A stretch of DNA of 41,568 nucleotides from positions 1 to 41,568 of IMG/VR virus record IMGVR_UViG_3300021963_000249. One strand, 5' to 3'. The number at the start of each line of letters is the position of its first letter. The stretch's first letter is position 1. The notes below the pieces were generated by a model. The model had not been told where the DNA came from, ran no database searches, and worked only from the letters and a program-made list of their open reading frames with translations. Shown here piece after piece: positions 1-5,926 of the stretch. Position numbers and translations under genes: made by a program. This stretch comes from a virus.

Positions 1-94
1 GTTCTTCCCAACACTCCCAGTAATCACCTTTTTCACCAGTAAAACTATCAAACCCACAGGATTTAGCAAGTTCAAGGATTTCTTTGTTGGTCAT
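1..94 (-). CDS. Small early protein, C-terminal part outside window
   Basis: Only the first 31 codons are inside the window. The protein starts MTNKEILELAKSCGF and continues with a charged, aromatic stretch (GDYWECWEE). The ATG at 94 sits about 20 nt below a good sigma70-type -10/-35 pair at 116-144, so it probably opens its own early transcript. I recognise no domain. Similar short acidic proteins fill the rest of this early cluster. Confidence 0.6.
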   Translation of the reverse strand, partial: MTNKEILELAKSCGFDSFTGEKGDYWECWEE

Positions 95-115
95 CAGTTG
101 GTTGCTTATGAGGTT

Positions 116-144
116 ATTATACGACCAAACACACCCCATCACAA
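116..144 (-). promoter_or_regulatory. Sigma70-type early promoter
   Basis: On the minus strand TTGTGA (144-139) and a perfect TATAAT (121-116) are separated by 17 nt. The start codon of the leftmost gene follows at 94. It lies in the only non-coding gap (95-163) between that gene and its upstream neighbour. Confidence 0.65.
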
Positions 145-163
145 GGAGGAGTGTGCCAGTTCT

Positions 164-409
164 TCAAGTGTCATTCTTCACCCACTTACAATCAAAACAA
201 ATCTTCATCATAAACCTCACAAACCTATTAGGCACTCTTCCTTCTTGTGGAGTATAAATTATTCCACTACCACCTGGACGATTGCCAAACATATAACAAG
301 ACCAGTTAGATTGTTTTGGATTAAGAATGTATAAATTTCCTTCTGGTTGAATATAGGTATTCAATACTGGTTGTCCTATGTTCTGTTCGGTTGGTTTCCA
401 TTCAGTCAT
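164..409 (-). CDS. Hypothetical small protein with C-terminal CxxCKW
   Basis: An 81-aa protein starting MTEWKPTEQN. The ATG at 409 overlaps the stop of the upstream gene by 4 nt (ATGA), which decides the start over a longer reading. The extreme C-terminus carries C-F-D-C-K-W, the same CxxCKW knuckle that opens the upstream neighbour at 406-618. The second cysteine pair needed for a zinc ribbon is absent, so it may be a truncated relative or a dimeric metal site. Function unknown; part of the early small-gene operon. Confidence 0.65.
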   Translation of the reverse strand: MTEWKPTEQNIGQPVLNTYIQPEGNLYILNPKQSNWSCYMFGNRPGGSGIIYTPQEGRVPNRFVRFMMKICFDCKWVKNDT

Positions 410-618
410 TTCCGTGCCTCCCAATACTTACCTTCCATACCACATTCGTGATACTTTCTCATCGTATCACAATAACGACCATTATTTTTTCCAGTCACAA
501 CATTTCCAGTCACAAGAGGATGAAGGCATAAGTCAAATGTGTCTCCATATCCAGTAAGACGAGCACCCCAATCTTTACGATACCACTTACAATCTTTACA
601 GAGTTTGATGTCAGTCAC
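406..618 (-). CDS. Small putative zinc-ribbon protein
   Basis: About 70 aa. I place the start at the GTG at 618, because it overlaps the upstream stop as GTGA and is preceded by GGAG seven bases away; a longer TTG start at 633 has no such support. Cysteines are spaced as CKDCKW near the N-terminus, then DLCLHP, YCDTM and HECG. This suggests a small zinc-binding fold of the CxxCKW type, common in cyanophage genomes. No catalytic residues are evident. It lies in a string of 4-nt-overlapping genes and is probably translationally coupled. Confidence 0.7.
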   Translation of the reverse strand: MTDIKLCKDCKWYRKDWGARLTGYGDTFDLCLHPLVTGNVVTGKNNGRYCDTMRKYHECGMEGKYWEARK

Positions 619-836
619 TGGGGTTCTCCACAATCACAATCAAAGTCAAGGTATTCTACCACAGGTTTTCTCAAATAGTTACAAAGGTGCCACTGTGCTT
701 CTTCAAATGTAGAATAATCACCATCCCTATATTCGTCTACAAATATATTATACCAAAACAATCCAAGTCTTTTGTGTTGTGGATAGTATCTGGTTGAGTG
801 TCCGTCTGTTACTTTTTTGATGCGGTAGTTTTTCAT
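615..836 (-). CDS. Hypothetical small early protein
   Basis: 73 aa, starting MKNYRIKKVTDGHSTRYYP and ending in a cysteine-containing acidic tail (DFDCDCGEPQ). The ATG overlaps the stop of the upstream gene by 4 nt (ATGA), supporting this start and coupled translation. The middle is rich in aromatic and charged residues with no membrane segment. I do not recognise the family. The position in a tightly packed early operon suggests a host-takeover or accessory role. Confidence 0.65.
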   Translation of the reverse strand: MKNYRIKKVTDGHSTRYYPQHKRLGLFWYNIFVDEYRDGDYSTFEEAQWHLCNYLRKPVVEYLDFDCDCGEPQ

Positions 837-1021
837 AAATCATAAGGAACTTGTGCGTCTTTGTGCCATACTCGGGTGAATACTAACCATTTCTCCACAT
901 CACTTCTCATTTCAGCCATCCAGTGCTGATTATCAGTATCAATGGCATCAAGATAATGTACCCCCGTTTTAGGGCAAATGGTTCTTGTGACTTGTGTAAA
1001 TTTTACTTTTTCCACACTCAT
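833..1021 (-). CDS. Hypothetical small early protein
   Basis: 62 aa starting MSVEKVKFTQVTRTI. The ATG at 1021 overlaps the upstream stop as ATGA, and GGAG-type purine stretches precede it; the longer in-frame upstream reading would overlap the neighbouring gene needlessly. The sequence looks like a small beta-rich domain (YLDAIDTDNQHWMAEM) followed by a Trp-rich helix. No family recognised. Confidence 0.65.
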   Translation of the reverse strand: MSVEKVKFTQVTRTICPKTGVHYLDAIDTDNQHWMAEMRSDVEKWLVFTRVWHKDAQVPYDL

Positions 1022-1368
1022 ACTCCATCTCCAGTTTCTTGCCATCCATCTGGATGATTATCCATGCGTGTAACTATCTCTTCAATCTCCTCCCAGTGTT
1101 TCTCTACTTCTTTTACACGATGCATAAAACTATCTTCACCATGATCACCAGAATACAGATAATCAATGTGCCTCATGATCTCTGCTACCTTACGCATCTG
1201 GCGAAGTTGCTTCCTCAAATACTTGATAGTTTCTGGTGAAAAATTGGGAGCATACTCATACTCATCTAGTTTTTTGTTGTTGTTTTGGATTTCTACTTCC
1301 AACTCATCAGCAAACTGTGCTACCTTGTAGTAATCATAACCACAATCATTAAAGTGTCCGCCACTCAT
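1018..1368 (-). CDS. MSGGHF-type phage protein
   Basis: 116 aa. It begins MSGGHFNDCGYDYYKVAQF, an N-terminus recurring in many phage and bacterial hypothetical proteins (MSGGHFDY-like). The rest is a long, charged, mostly helical region with coiled-coil character (residues 20-100), including a K-x-L-R-x-x-L-R run. The ATG overlaps the upstream stop by 4 nt. The family is widespread but, as far as I know, functionally uncharacterised. Early-operon position suggests an accessory role. Confidence 0.75.
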   Translation of the reverse strand: MSGGHFNDCGYDYYKVAQFADELEVEIQNNNKKLDEYEYAPNFSPETIKYLRKQLRQMRKVAEIMRHIDYLYSGDHGEDSFMHRVKEVEKHWEEIEEIVTRMDNHPDGWQETGDGV

Positions 1369-1550
1369 TCTTCATCCTCCTCATAGGGGAACATTTCATC
1401 ATACTCTTCATCAGTGAGAGTAAGATACTGAACATTAGCGTTCTTGTGTTCTTCGGCATACACTAACTGATAGTGTGCGAAAGAAGAAGGGTCAGAACTA
1501 GCAAACTCTAGCAGACCATCAACAAAACAAAGGTAGTTGAGGTTAGTCAT
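1365..1550 (-). CDS. Hypothetical small acidic protein
   Basis: 61 aa, starting MTNLNYLCFVDGLLEF and ending in a strongly acidic tail (DEEYDEMFPYEEDEE). I chose the ATG at 1550, two bases after the upstream stop; the longer in-frame extension upstream lies within the neighbouring gene. Acidity and size resemble DNA-mimic or host-protein-binding phage products, but this is only compositional. Confidence 0.65.
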   Translation of the reverse strand: MTNLNYLCFVDGLLEFASSDPSSFAHYQLVYAEEHKNANVQYLTLTDEEYDEMFPYEEDEE

Positions 1551-1552
1551 AA

Positions 1553-1768
1553 TTATCCAGGAACACAAACAAAAGAGTAATAACCACCAATCCAACCAGT
1601 AATCCACTTACCACCATCAGCAAGACATTTTGCTTTTGGATAATTTACAGGTGAAGCAGAAACATTATTGAAATGATACAAAAACTCATAATTTGTAATT
1701 GCAAAATACAAACCAATCATAAGAAAGAGAACTACAAAACCAACAATTAAAATGTTTTGTTTAGTCAC
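1553..1768 (-). CDS. Small single-span membrane protein
   Basis: About 71 aa with a GTG start at 1768 that overlaps the upstream stop as GTGA and follows a strong GGGAGGT ribosome-binding site. Residues about 5-25 form one hydrophobic helix (ILIVGFVVLFLMIGLYFAI). The remainder has two cysteines (KAKCLADGG and SFVCVPG) that could form a disulphide if exported. Likely inserted in the host inner membrane. Function unknown. Confidence 0.7.
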   Translation of the reverse strand: MTKQNILIVGFVVLFLMIGLYFAITNYEFLYHFNNVSASPVNYPKAKCLADGGKWITGWIGGYYSFVCVPG

Positions 1769-1968
1769 AATACCTCCCAATCACATTCCCAATTACAATC
1801 GTTGCTTACATTGACCCAGAAGAAGTATTTCTGGTTCTCTGATGCGAGAAACAGCATACCATCACCCTTATCCTGCTCAACAATACAGATGGGGTTATTG
1901 CCCATCATATTACACAGACGATTGACCGCCTTCTTACTCTTTGGTTTGACTGTTACTTTGCGAACCAT
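1765..1968 (-). CDS. Hypothetical small early protein, first gene of leftward operon
   Basis: 67 aa starting MVRKVTVKPKSKKAV. It has a basic N-terminal third and a C-terminal part with Cys and Trp residues (NDCNWECDWEVL). It is the first gene below the promoter-like pair at 1991-2020 and heads the string of overlapping genes running to the left edge. No recognised domain; the basic N-terminus could bind nucleic acid. Confidence 0.65.
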   Translation of the reverse strand: MVRKVTVKPKSKKAVNRLCNMMGNNPICIVEQDKGDGMLFLASENQKYFFWVNVSNDCNWECDWEVL

Positions 1969-1990
1969 TGTTTTTTTTTCTCATAACCAT

Positions 1991-2020
1991 ATTATACACT
2001 AGAAAAGAAACTTGGGGCAA
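1991..2020 (-). promoter_or_regulatory. Probable sigma70-type early promoter
   Basis: Minus-strand TATAAT at 1996-1991, with TTGCCC at 2020-2015 and an 18-nt spacer. It precedes the first gene (ATG at 1968) of the leftward early operon and lies just past the stop of the GIY-YIG gene. The -10 is perfect and the -35 only partial. Confidence 0.55.
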
Positions 2021-2021
2021 C

Positions 2022-2618
2022 TCAATGTGACGGTTCTCCAACTGTCCCCCGACTTTTCTTTTTCTTTATTCTATTTTTTCTCCACAACTCTTTCAAATGT
2101 TCTTTATTTTCAATTTTCCATTTTTCAATTTTATCTTGATTATTTTTTCTCCATTCTTTCATATATTCTTTCCTTCTTTCCTTTACTCTTTGTTGGTATT
2201 CACGGTCTCTTTTTCTTTTTGCCTCTTTCTTTTCATCCTCTGTAAAATACTTTTTATTATGTGGAGCGTTACTTCTATTTTTAGCAGATATACTCTGTTT
2301 CTTCTTTGTTTCATCCGATGGTGAAAATCCTCTAGCACCTTCACCACCTATTGTTGAATTATATCCATTTTGATAGGTATCATACTTATCAATATAAAAA
2401 ACTTCTTGCTCATTCAAATTATTAATATCATAACTTTCTACAATACCGTAAATAAAATTATCCCAACCATATTTTCTTACAGCACGATAAAATTTATTAT
2501 TCACTCCTCTGTTACAGTCGTGCTTGTGTTGAGACTTTCTTTTCTGCTCATAGACAGTTTGACCAATATATTTCTTTCCTGTAGAAATACAATGGTAACA
2601 ATAAATTACCCCTTTCAT
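2022..2618 (-). CDS. GIY-YIG homing endonuclease (Seg-like)
   Basis: 198 aa. The GIY-YIG catalytic module occupies residues about 1-90. It shows GVIY at 3-6, KYIG at 16-19, an Arg near 27 and the metal-binding Glu near 72 (NEQEVFYIDKY). A NUMOD3-like DNA-binding segment follows (SPSDETKKKQSISAKNRS, about 99-116), then a very basic helical tail rich in KR/EW repeats. Free-standing GIY-YIG enzymes of this type (T4 Seg proteins) cleave phage DNA and spread their own gene. It is inserted in the small-gene cluster with its own terminator, inverted repeat and TATAAATA late promoter upstream, so it is regulated apart from its neighbours. Confidence 0.9.
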   Translation of the reverse strand: MKGVIYCYHCISTGKKYIGQTVYEQKRKSQHKHDCNRGVNNKFYRAVRKYGWDNFIYGIVESYDINNLNEQEVFYIDKYDTYQNGYNSTIGGEGARGFSPSDETKKKQSISAKNRSNAPHNKKYFTEDEKKEAKRKRDREYQQRVKERRKEYMKEWRKNNQDKIEKWKIENKEHLKELWRKNRIKKKKSRGTVGEPSH

Positions 2619-2643
2619 TCGTATTCTATTGAAACCGCATTAG

Positions 2644-2651
2644 TATTTATA
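2644..2651 (-). promoter_or_regulatory. T4-type late promoter TATAAATA
   Basis: The minus strand reads an exact TATAAATA, extended to TATTATAAATACTAAT. It is 26 nt before the ATG of the GIY-YIG gene and inside the loop between two arms of an 11-bp inverted repeat. Initiation 5-7 nt downstream would start the transcript within the 3' arm. Confidence 0.75.
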
Positions 2652-2652
2652 A

Positions 2653-2676
2653 TAGAAAAGGTGCCCGAAAGCACCT
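2653..2676 (-). terminator. Rho-independent terminator
   Basis: On the minus strand AGGTGC, loop TTTCGG, GCACCT, then TTTTCTATT. It ends transcription coming from the gene at 2715-3131 before the GIY-YIG gene. The U-tract is short. Confidence 0.7.
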
Positions 2677-2714
2677 AATCTTATCTGTAGAGATTGCGGT
2701 TTCAACAGATATTA

Positions 2715-3131
2715 TTATTTAGAGTTCTCTTCTTCGCATTGTTCTTCCTCATCAGTCAGGACAGTTCCCATAGGACCTTTTTTGATACGCTCCCACTCTT
2801 TTTCTGCTTCAAGCATATCATCAAACTTCTTCCTCAGGTCTTCACCCAAAGTCAGTTCGAACTCATCAGCAACCTTACGCATATCTTCTTCTCTTCGATG
2901 TTCACCGAATGCGAGACCACAGGCACCTTTCATGATGTTGATGTCATCGTGACCCATTGCACGGGCAACGGTTGCGAAAAAGTTAAACAGTTGATAAGTG
3001 TTAAGGTCTTCGGCAGGAACTTGGAAAGTATAATGCTCTTCGGGGAGCATCATATCATCAAAACCACTGCTGTAATGAGTGGAAGTCCATTCAGTATCAA
3101 AATGAACTTTCAGGATTGCTTTGTAGGTCAT
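2715..3131 (-). CDS. Hypothetical early protein, acidic C-terminus
   Basis: 138 aa from the ATG at 3131 (MTYKAILKVHFDTEWT). A longer in-frame reading upstream would overlap the neighbour further. The N-terminal half is a beta-type domain (residues 1-65) with TFQVPAEDLNTYQLFNFF. The C-terminal half is a charged helix (residues about 85-120), and the protein ends in an acidic tail (LTDEEEQCEEENSK). It overlaps the 3' end of the upstream gene by 35 nt. Function unknown. A terminator follows. Confidence 0.65.
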   Translation of the reverse strand: MTYKAILKVHFDTEWTSTHYSSGFDDMMLPEEHYTFQVPAEDLNTYQLFNFFATVARAMGHDDINIMKGACGLAFGEHRREEDMRKVADEFELTLGEDLRKKFDDMLEAEKEWERIKKGPMGTVLTDEEEQCEEENSK

Positions 3132-3297
3132 AACGGAGTTCAACTCGGGGTTTTTTGTCTGTGATGTAATCATACAGCATCTGGGCAAACCCGTAGTGGG
3201 GTCTTATGCCAGTTTCGATACTGGTTGAGGTTGCCACCGTCCACATTATATCAAGTTCTCTTTTATCAGGTAGTTTCTTCATCTTCCAGTTCGTCAT
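3097..3297 (-). CDS. Hypothetical small protein
   Basis: 66 aa (MTNWKMKKLPDKRELDIMW...). Either ATG 3297 or an in-frame ATG at 3282 could start it. It overlaps the gene before it by about 17-32 nt and the gene after it by 35 nt, longer than the usual 4-nt overlaps here, so I am less sure of it. No domain recognised. Confidence 0.5.
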   Translation of the reverse strand: MTNWKMKKLPDKRELDIMWTVATSTSIETGIRPHYGFAQMLYDYITDKKPRVELRYDLQSNPESSF

Positions 3298-3637
3298 CTA
3301 TCTTTAAATCATCAATCAAATCACCAACAAGGTCATCAATTTGGTCAAACATTTCTCTAGTAAATGGAATTGTTTTGACTTTTCCAGTAGCAACATCGTC
3401 TGCCAGCTGGATTAGATCTTCAAGGAACTCTTTGGGATAAGTTTCATCAAGATTTATACTTGTCCAGAACCAATTATAACATTCTTGGTATGGGTCATCA
3501 TTTTTTAGTAACGCATAGTTCTCATAGTTTCCACTAATCAGATCACGCCACATCTTAAAGTTGTTCCAGATCTCTCTCCAACCAGTTTGTAAGCAGTGAC
3601 CGAAATAATATTCAATCCAGTTCAGTTTCTTGCTCAT
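3266..3637 (-). CDS. Hypothetical early protein
   Basis: 123 aa starting MSKKLNWIEYYFGHCLQTG. Aromatic-rich N-terminal half; C-terminal half is acidic and helical (DQIDDLVGDLIDDLKIDDELEDEE). Overlaps the upstream gene by 26 nt. No recognised domain; the strongly acidic end resembles proteins that interact with host nucleic-acid-binding proteins, but this is composition only. Confidence 0.65.
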   Translation of the reverse strand: MSKKLNWIEYYFGHCLQTGWREIWNNFKMWRDLISGNYENYALLKNDDPYQECYNWFWTSINLDETYPKEFLEDLIQLADDVATGKVKTIPFTREMFDQIDDLVGDLIDDLKIDDELEDEETT

Positions 3638-3884
3638 CTAACATCTCCGAGTAATCCCATTTCCAAGTGCGTTCAATGATACCGATATCAAAACCAAACT
3701 TATATGCCCAGAACAGAATACTCAAAGTAGAACCAGAACCTGATTTGATTTGAATATAAGGCCAGGATGGATAATCATTCCAACTTACAGATGCTTGAAT
3801 GAGTGACCAACCTTTGATGTTAATAAGTTGCACATACCACTCGTGCCCAAAGTCTTCACGATGTTTGAAGTTAATAAGTTTCAT
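3612..3884 (-). CDS. Hypothetical early protein
   Basis: 90 aa starting MKLINFKHREDFGHEWYVQ. Looks like a compact alpha/beta domain with a Trp/Tyr-rich core (WSLIQASVSWNDYPSWPYIQIKSGSG) and a glycine-rich turn. The ATG overlaps the upstream stop by 4 nt (ATGA). Of the type seen in cyanophage early regions; function unknown. Confidence 0.7.
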   Translation of the reverse strand: MKLINFKHREDFGHEWYVQLINIKGWSLIQASVSWNDYPSWPYIQIKSGSGSTLSILFWAYKFGFDIGIIERTWKWDYSEMLDEQETELD

Positions 3885-4066
3885 TTCAAATAATGCGGTT
3901 TTTCCGTATCAAAAACTGTCCACTTTGCTATTTTAAGACACATCAGAATAGTTTGATGTTCTCTATTATACCGTCCCCAATCTTCATTCACTTGTGCTTC
4001 ATATCTTCTGCGATAAGCACAGCACCAAACGTTGTGGTAAATCTTATCCTTTTCAGTAAGTGCCAT
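3881..4066 (-). CDS. Hypothetical small protein
   Basis: 61 aa starting MALTEKDKIYHNVWCCAYRRRYEAQ. The ATG at 4066 shares one base with the upstream stop (TGATG), which fixes the start. Mostly helical and basic with three cysteines. No family recognised. Confidence 0.65.
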   Translation of the reverse strand: MALTEKDKIYHNVWCCAYRRRYEAQVNEDWGRYNREHQTILMCLKIAKWTVFDTEKPHYLK

Positions 4067-4269
4067 CAATAAGGAAGAGATTTTAAACCATCAATAACTT
4101 CTTGAAACCTTTCGGCACGACTTTTGTGATGCTCTACATTCTCTTCAAGAACACCAACAATATCATCCAAGATAGTATCTACCGTAGAATCAGTATCAAA
4201 GTATTTCTGGATTGCTTCGGCAAGATAACGCCTGCGACTCCACTCCATACTGTAAGGTTTGTAGTCCAT
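4066..4269 (-). CDS. Conserved-looking cyanophage small helical protein
   Basis: 67 aa starting MDYKPYSMEWSRRRYLAEA. The ATG at 4269 is preferred over an upstream TTG. The sequence is fully helical (EAIQKYFDTDSTVDTILDDIV; EENVEHHKSRAERFQEVIDGL). It is the first gene below a near-perfect TTGACA-17-TATAAT promoter, so it should be strongly expressed early. Function unknown. Confidence 0.7.
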   Translation of the reverse strand: MDYKPYSMEWSRRRYLAEAIQKYFDTDSTVDTILDDIVGVLEENVEHHKSRAERFQEVIDGLKSLPY

Positions 4270-4291
4270 AATCAAAGATGTTTATGTGGGT

Positions 4292-4320
4292 ATTATAGGG
4301 TATCTAGGGTGTATTGTCAA
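4292..4320 (-). promoter_or_regulatory. Strong sigma70-type early promoter
   Basis: Consensus TTGACA (4320-4315) and consensus TATAAT (4297-4292) with a 17-nt spacer, overlapping the 3' end of the upstream gene. It drives the run of small genes starting at 4269. Confidence 0.8.
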
Positions 4321-4510
4321 TATCCAGGCACTTCTCAAATTTATCCCTTAGTTCATTGAGTTTTGTTTGATGCTGAAACTCCATAATATGATCTTTTATT
4401 TCCTTTTCTTCGTTAGTAAATTCCATACGATATTTGAGTTTGATATCAATCAGGCGCACCATCTCCATATAGTGTTCAGGACTTTTATTTACAAACTCTT
4501 CGTAAGTCAA
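4304..4510 (-). CDS. Hypothetical small helical protein, TTG start
   Basis: About 68 aa. The best start is a rare TTG at 4510. It overlaps the upstream stop as TTGA and lies seven bases after GGAG; a longer TTG start at 4525 is possible. The protein is helical and charged (NKSPEHYMEMVRLIDIKLK; NEEKEIKDHIMEFQHQTK). Its 3' end contains the promoter for the next operon. Function unknown. Confidence 0.6.
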   Translation of the reverse strand: MTYEEFVNKSPEHYMEMVRLIDIKLKYRMEFTNEEKEIKDHIMEFQHQTKLNELRDKFEKCLDIDNTP

Positions 4511-4827
4511 TCTCTTTGTCTCCAATCTTCTGGTTTATCCTCAGTCCACCAGTCAATCATTTCATCTACACTATCAAAACCACGCTTGCCAAATCTTTCA
4601 TTTCCGAAACCACCAATATCAAGTTGATTGAGAAAATCATCTAGGTCACCATCTTGCATATCAGGATTCTCTGCTTTCCTTCTTGCCTGACGTAGAATAG
4701 TGGCAGCAGAACGATTTGATTTTGCAAGTTTTTCTGCCCAAATCATATCTTCCAAACTCACCTCTTCGTGCTTTACAATCTTCTCACAGATTGCTTCAAG
4801 ACGCAGGCGATATTGTGTAGAAAGCAT
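4507..4827 (-). CDS. Hypothetical early protein
   Basis: 106 aa (MLSTQYRLRLEAICEKIVKHE...). An N-terminal helical region with an AATILRQARRKAEN basic helix (about residues 40-55) is followed by an acidic linker with a glycine-rich patch (GGFGNERFGKRGFDS) and a Trp-rich tail. AGGAG lies seven bases before the ATG. The basic helix and architecture are compatible with nucleic-acid or polymerase binding, but I recognise no family. Confidence 0.7.
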   Translation of the reverse strand: MLSTQYRLRLEAICEKIVKHEEVSLEDMIWAEKLAKSNRSAATILRQARRKAENPDMQDGDLDDFLNQLDIGGFGNERFGKRGFDSVDEMIDWWTEDKPEDWRQRD

Positions 4828-4846
4828 ACTTTACTCCTGGTATGGT

Positions 4847-5080
4847 TTATTTATTTTTAAGTTCATCAATCAACTCCTTCGCAAGTTGTTCAGAACGACG
4901 CCACATTAGATATTTTACCACAGGATTTCTGGGATTATTCAATAACCACCATTTCAGCACCTCAAAGTTATATTTTGCTAACTTTGTGACATAATAAAAA
5001 GCAGCGGCAATGCTTTCATCAGTTGCGATGAAATACACTACCACTGCAAATAATACAAACCATATGTAATAAGAAGTCAT
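4847..5080 (-). CDS. Small membrane protein
   Basis: 77 aa (MTSYYIWFVLFAVVVYFIATDESIAAAF...). Residues about 4-20 form a strong transmembrane helix, and a second amphipathic or weakly hydrophobic stretch follows (AAAFYYVTKLAKY). The C-terminus is basic and helical (MWRRSEQLAKELIDELKNK), likely cytoplasmic. The ATG overlaps the upstream stop by 4 nt. Probably acts at the host membrane; function unknown. Confidence 0.7.
   Translation of the reverse strand: MTSYYIWFVLFAVVVYFIATDESIAAAFYYVTKLAKYNFEVLKWWLLNNPRNPVVKYLMWRRSEQLAKELIDELKNK
4848..4854 (-). promoter_or_regulatory. Possible late promoter ATAAATA
   Basis: The minus strand reads AAAAATAAATAAACC across the stop of the upstream gene, 21 nt before the ATG at 4827. 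It matches the core of the late promoters seen before structural genes. The site is AT-rich, so chance is possible. Confidence 0.4.
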
Positions 5081-5256
5081 TGTCCAAACTCTTCTTTTCT
5101 ACGTGAGTTTAGATAATCTAGCACTTCTTGTCTCCATTCAAGGAGTTCATTGTAACATTTTTGGTTGTGAGCACACTGTCGCAATTCGTGATCTGGTTTT
5201 AGAACGCTTTCAACAAACAATCCAAGAGCACGATCGCGTTTTTCTACTTTGTCCAT
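5077..5256 (-). CDS. Hypothetical small helical protein
   Basis: 59 aa from ATG 5256 (MDKVEKRDRALGLFVESVLKP...), 23 nt after the stop of the upstream gene. A longer TTG start at 5295 would overlap that gene. Helical, with two cysteines spaced RQCAHNQKCYNE. No recognised domain. Confidence 0.6.
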   Translation of the reverse strand: MDKVEKRDRALGLFVESVLKPDHELRQCAHNQKCYNELLEWRQEVLDYLNSRRKEEFGQ

Positions 5257-5279
5257 TCTGTGTGTCGCAGTTGTACTAT

Positions 5280-5519
5280 TTAATAGTTGTCGCAAGGAAC
5301 CCTAACAACCTCTGTCCATCTCCTGACATAACCAGATCTCCACCGAGTTGCTGGCACATATTCTTCGTGAACAATACGCTCCCTACACATTGGGATATAC
5401 TCATAAGTTCTATAATAATATGGGCGATCATAAGTAAACGGTGCCCAGAATTGATCCCAAGTAATTGCTTGTGCAGGTAATGCAACAAATGGTAAAAGGA
5501 GAATGGGTAATAGTTTCAT
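5280..5519 (-). CDS. Small secreted or periplasmic protein with signal peptide
   Basis: 79 aa. Residues 1-18 (MKLLPILLLPFVALPAQA) form a classical Sec signal peptide with a good A-x-A signal peptidase I site before ITWDQF. The mature part, about 61 residues, is very rich in Tyr, Arg and Trp, with two cysteines (PMCRER and VPCDNY) that could form a disulphide in the periplasm. An exported early phage product suggests an envelope role such as superinfection exclusion, but no family is recognised. The start overlaps the upstream stop by 4 nt. Confidence 0.7.
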   Translation of the reverse strand: MKLLPILLLPFVALPAQAITWDQFWAPFTYDRPYYYRTYEYIPMCRERIVHEEYVPATRWRSGYVRRWTEVVRVPCDNY

Positions 5520-5764
5520 AGGAACGAATCCAATGGTCCTTTTGATTTTTTAGCAGATTTCATTTCTTTTGAAATGTAAGTTCTTGCTGCCTTGTAGTTA
5601 TTAGCAACGTGAACCTGCTGACCATTATGTATAATAATAAACTTTTTACCAAATGGAACAGCAGCCCAGACCCCATCCTTAGTTACATAACCCTGAGGAT
5701 CTCCTGGTTTAGCATCAAGAACACCAGGACGAGGAATAAATGGTTTAAGAAACTTTTCAGTCAT
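5516..5764 (-). CDS. Hypothetical small basic protein
   Basis: 82 aa starting MTEKFLKPFIPRPGVLDAK. A small beta-rich domain (GYVTKDGVWAAVPFGKKFIIIHNGQQV) is followed by a basic helix (NYKAARTYISKEMKSAKKSKG). The ATG overlaps the upstream stop by 4 nt (ATGA). The basic C-terminus suggests nucleic-acid contact. Function unknown. Confidence 0.65.
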   Translation of the reverse strand: MTEKFLKPFIPRPGVLDAKPGDPQGYVTKDGVWAAVPFGKKFIIIHNGQQVHVANNYKAARTYISKEMKSAKKSKGPLDSFL

Positions 5765-5904
5765 CCGAATACGGCAGTGACACCGATTACTTTTGCACTC
5801 GGGTTGCGAGCAATGGCAGTACGCTTGGCATCATTATAATCTTTTGCTTCAACGATCTCATCAAAGACCTTACCAGCAACATAGAGTTGAACTTTGCAGC
5901 GCAT
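5761..5904 (-). CDS. Very small conserved-looking cyanophage protein
   Basis: 47 aa. It begins MRCKVQLYVAGKVFDEIVEA and ends KVIGVTAVFG, a compact beta-alpha-beta sequence. AGGAGA sits eight bases before the ATG and the stop overlaps the next start by 4 nt (ATGA), both strongly supporting a real gene. Small proteins like this recur in T4-like cyanophages; function unknown. Confidence 0.7.
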   Translation of the reverse strand: MRCKVQLYVAGKVFDEIVEAKDYNDAKRTAIARNPSAKVIGVTAVFG

Positions 5905-5926
5905 TGGATTTCTCCTGATTACCTAG

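Larger units (their letters stand above)
2629..2705 (-). repeat. 11-bp inverted repeat around terminator and late promoter
   Basis: TTGAAACCGCA at 2629-2639 is the exact reverse complement of TGCGGTTTCAA at 2695-2705. The 55 nt between them hold a terminator hairpin and the TATAAATA promoter. In readthrough RNA the arms could pair and fold next to the GIY-YIG start codon; a late transcript would lack the upstream arm. Confidence 0.7.
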
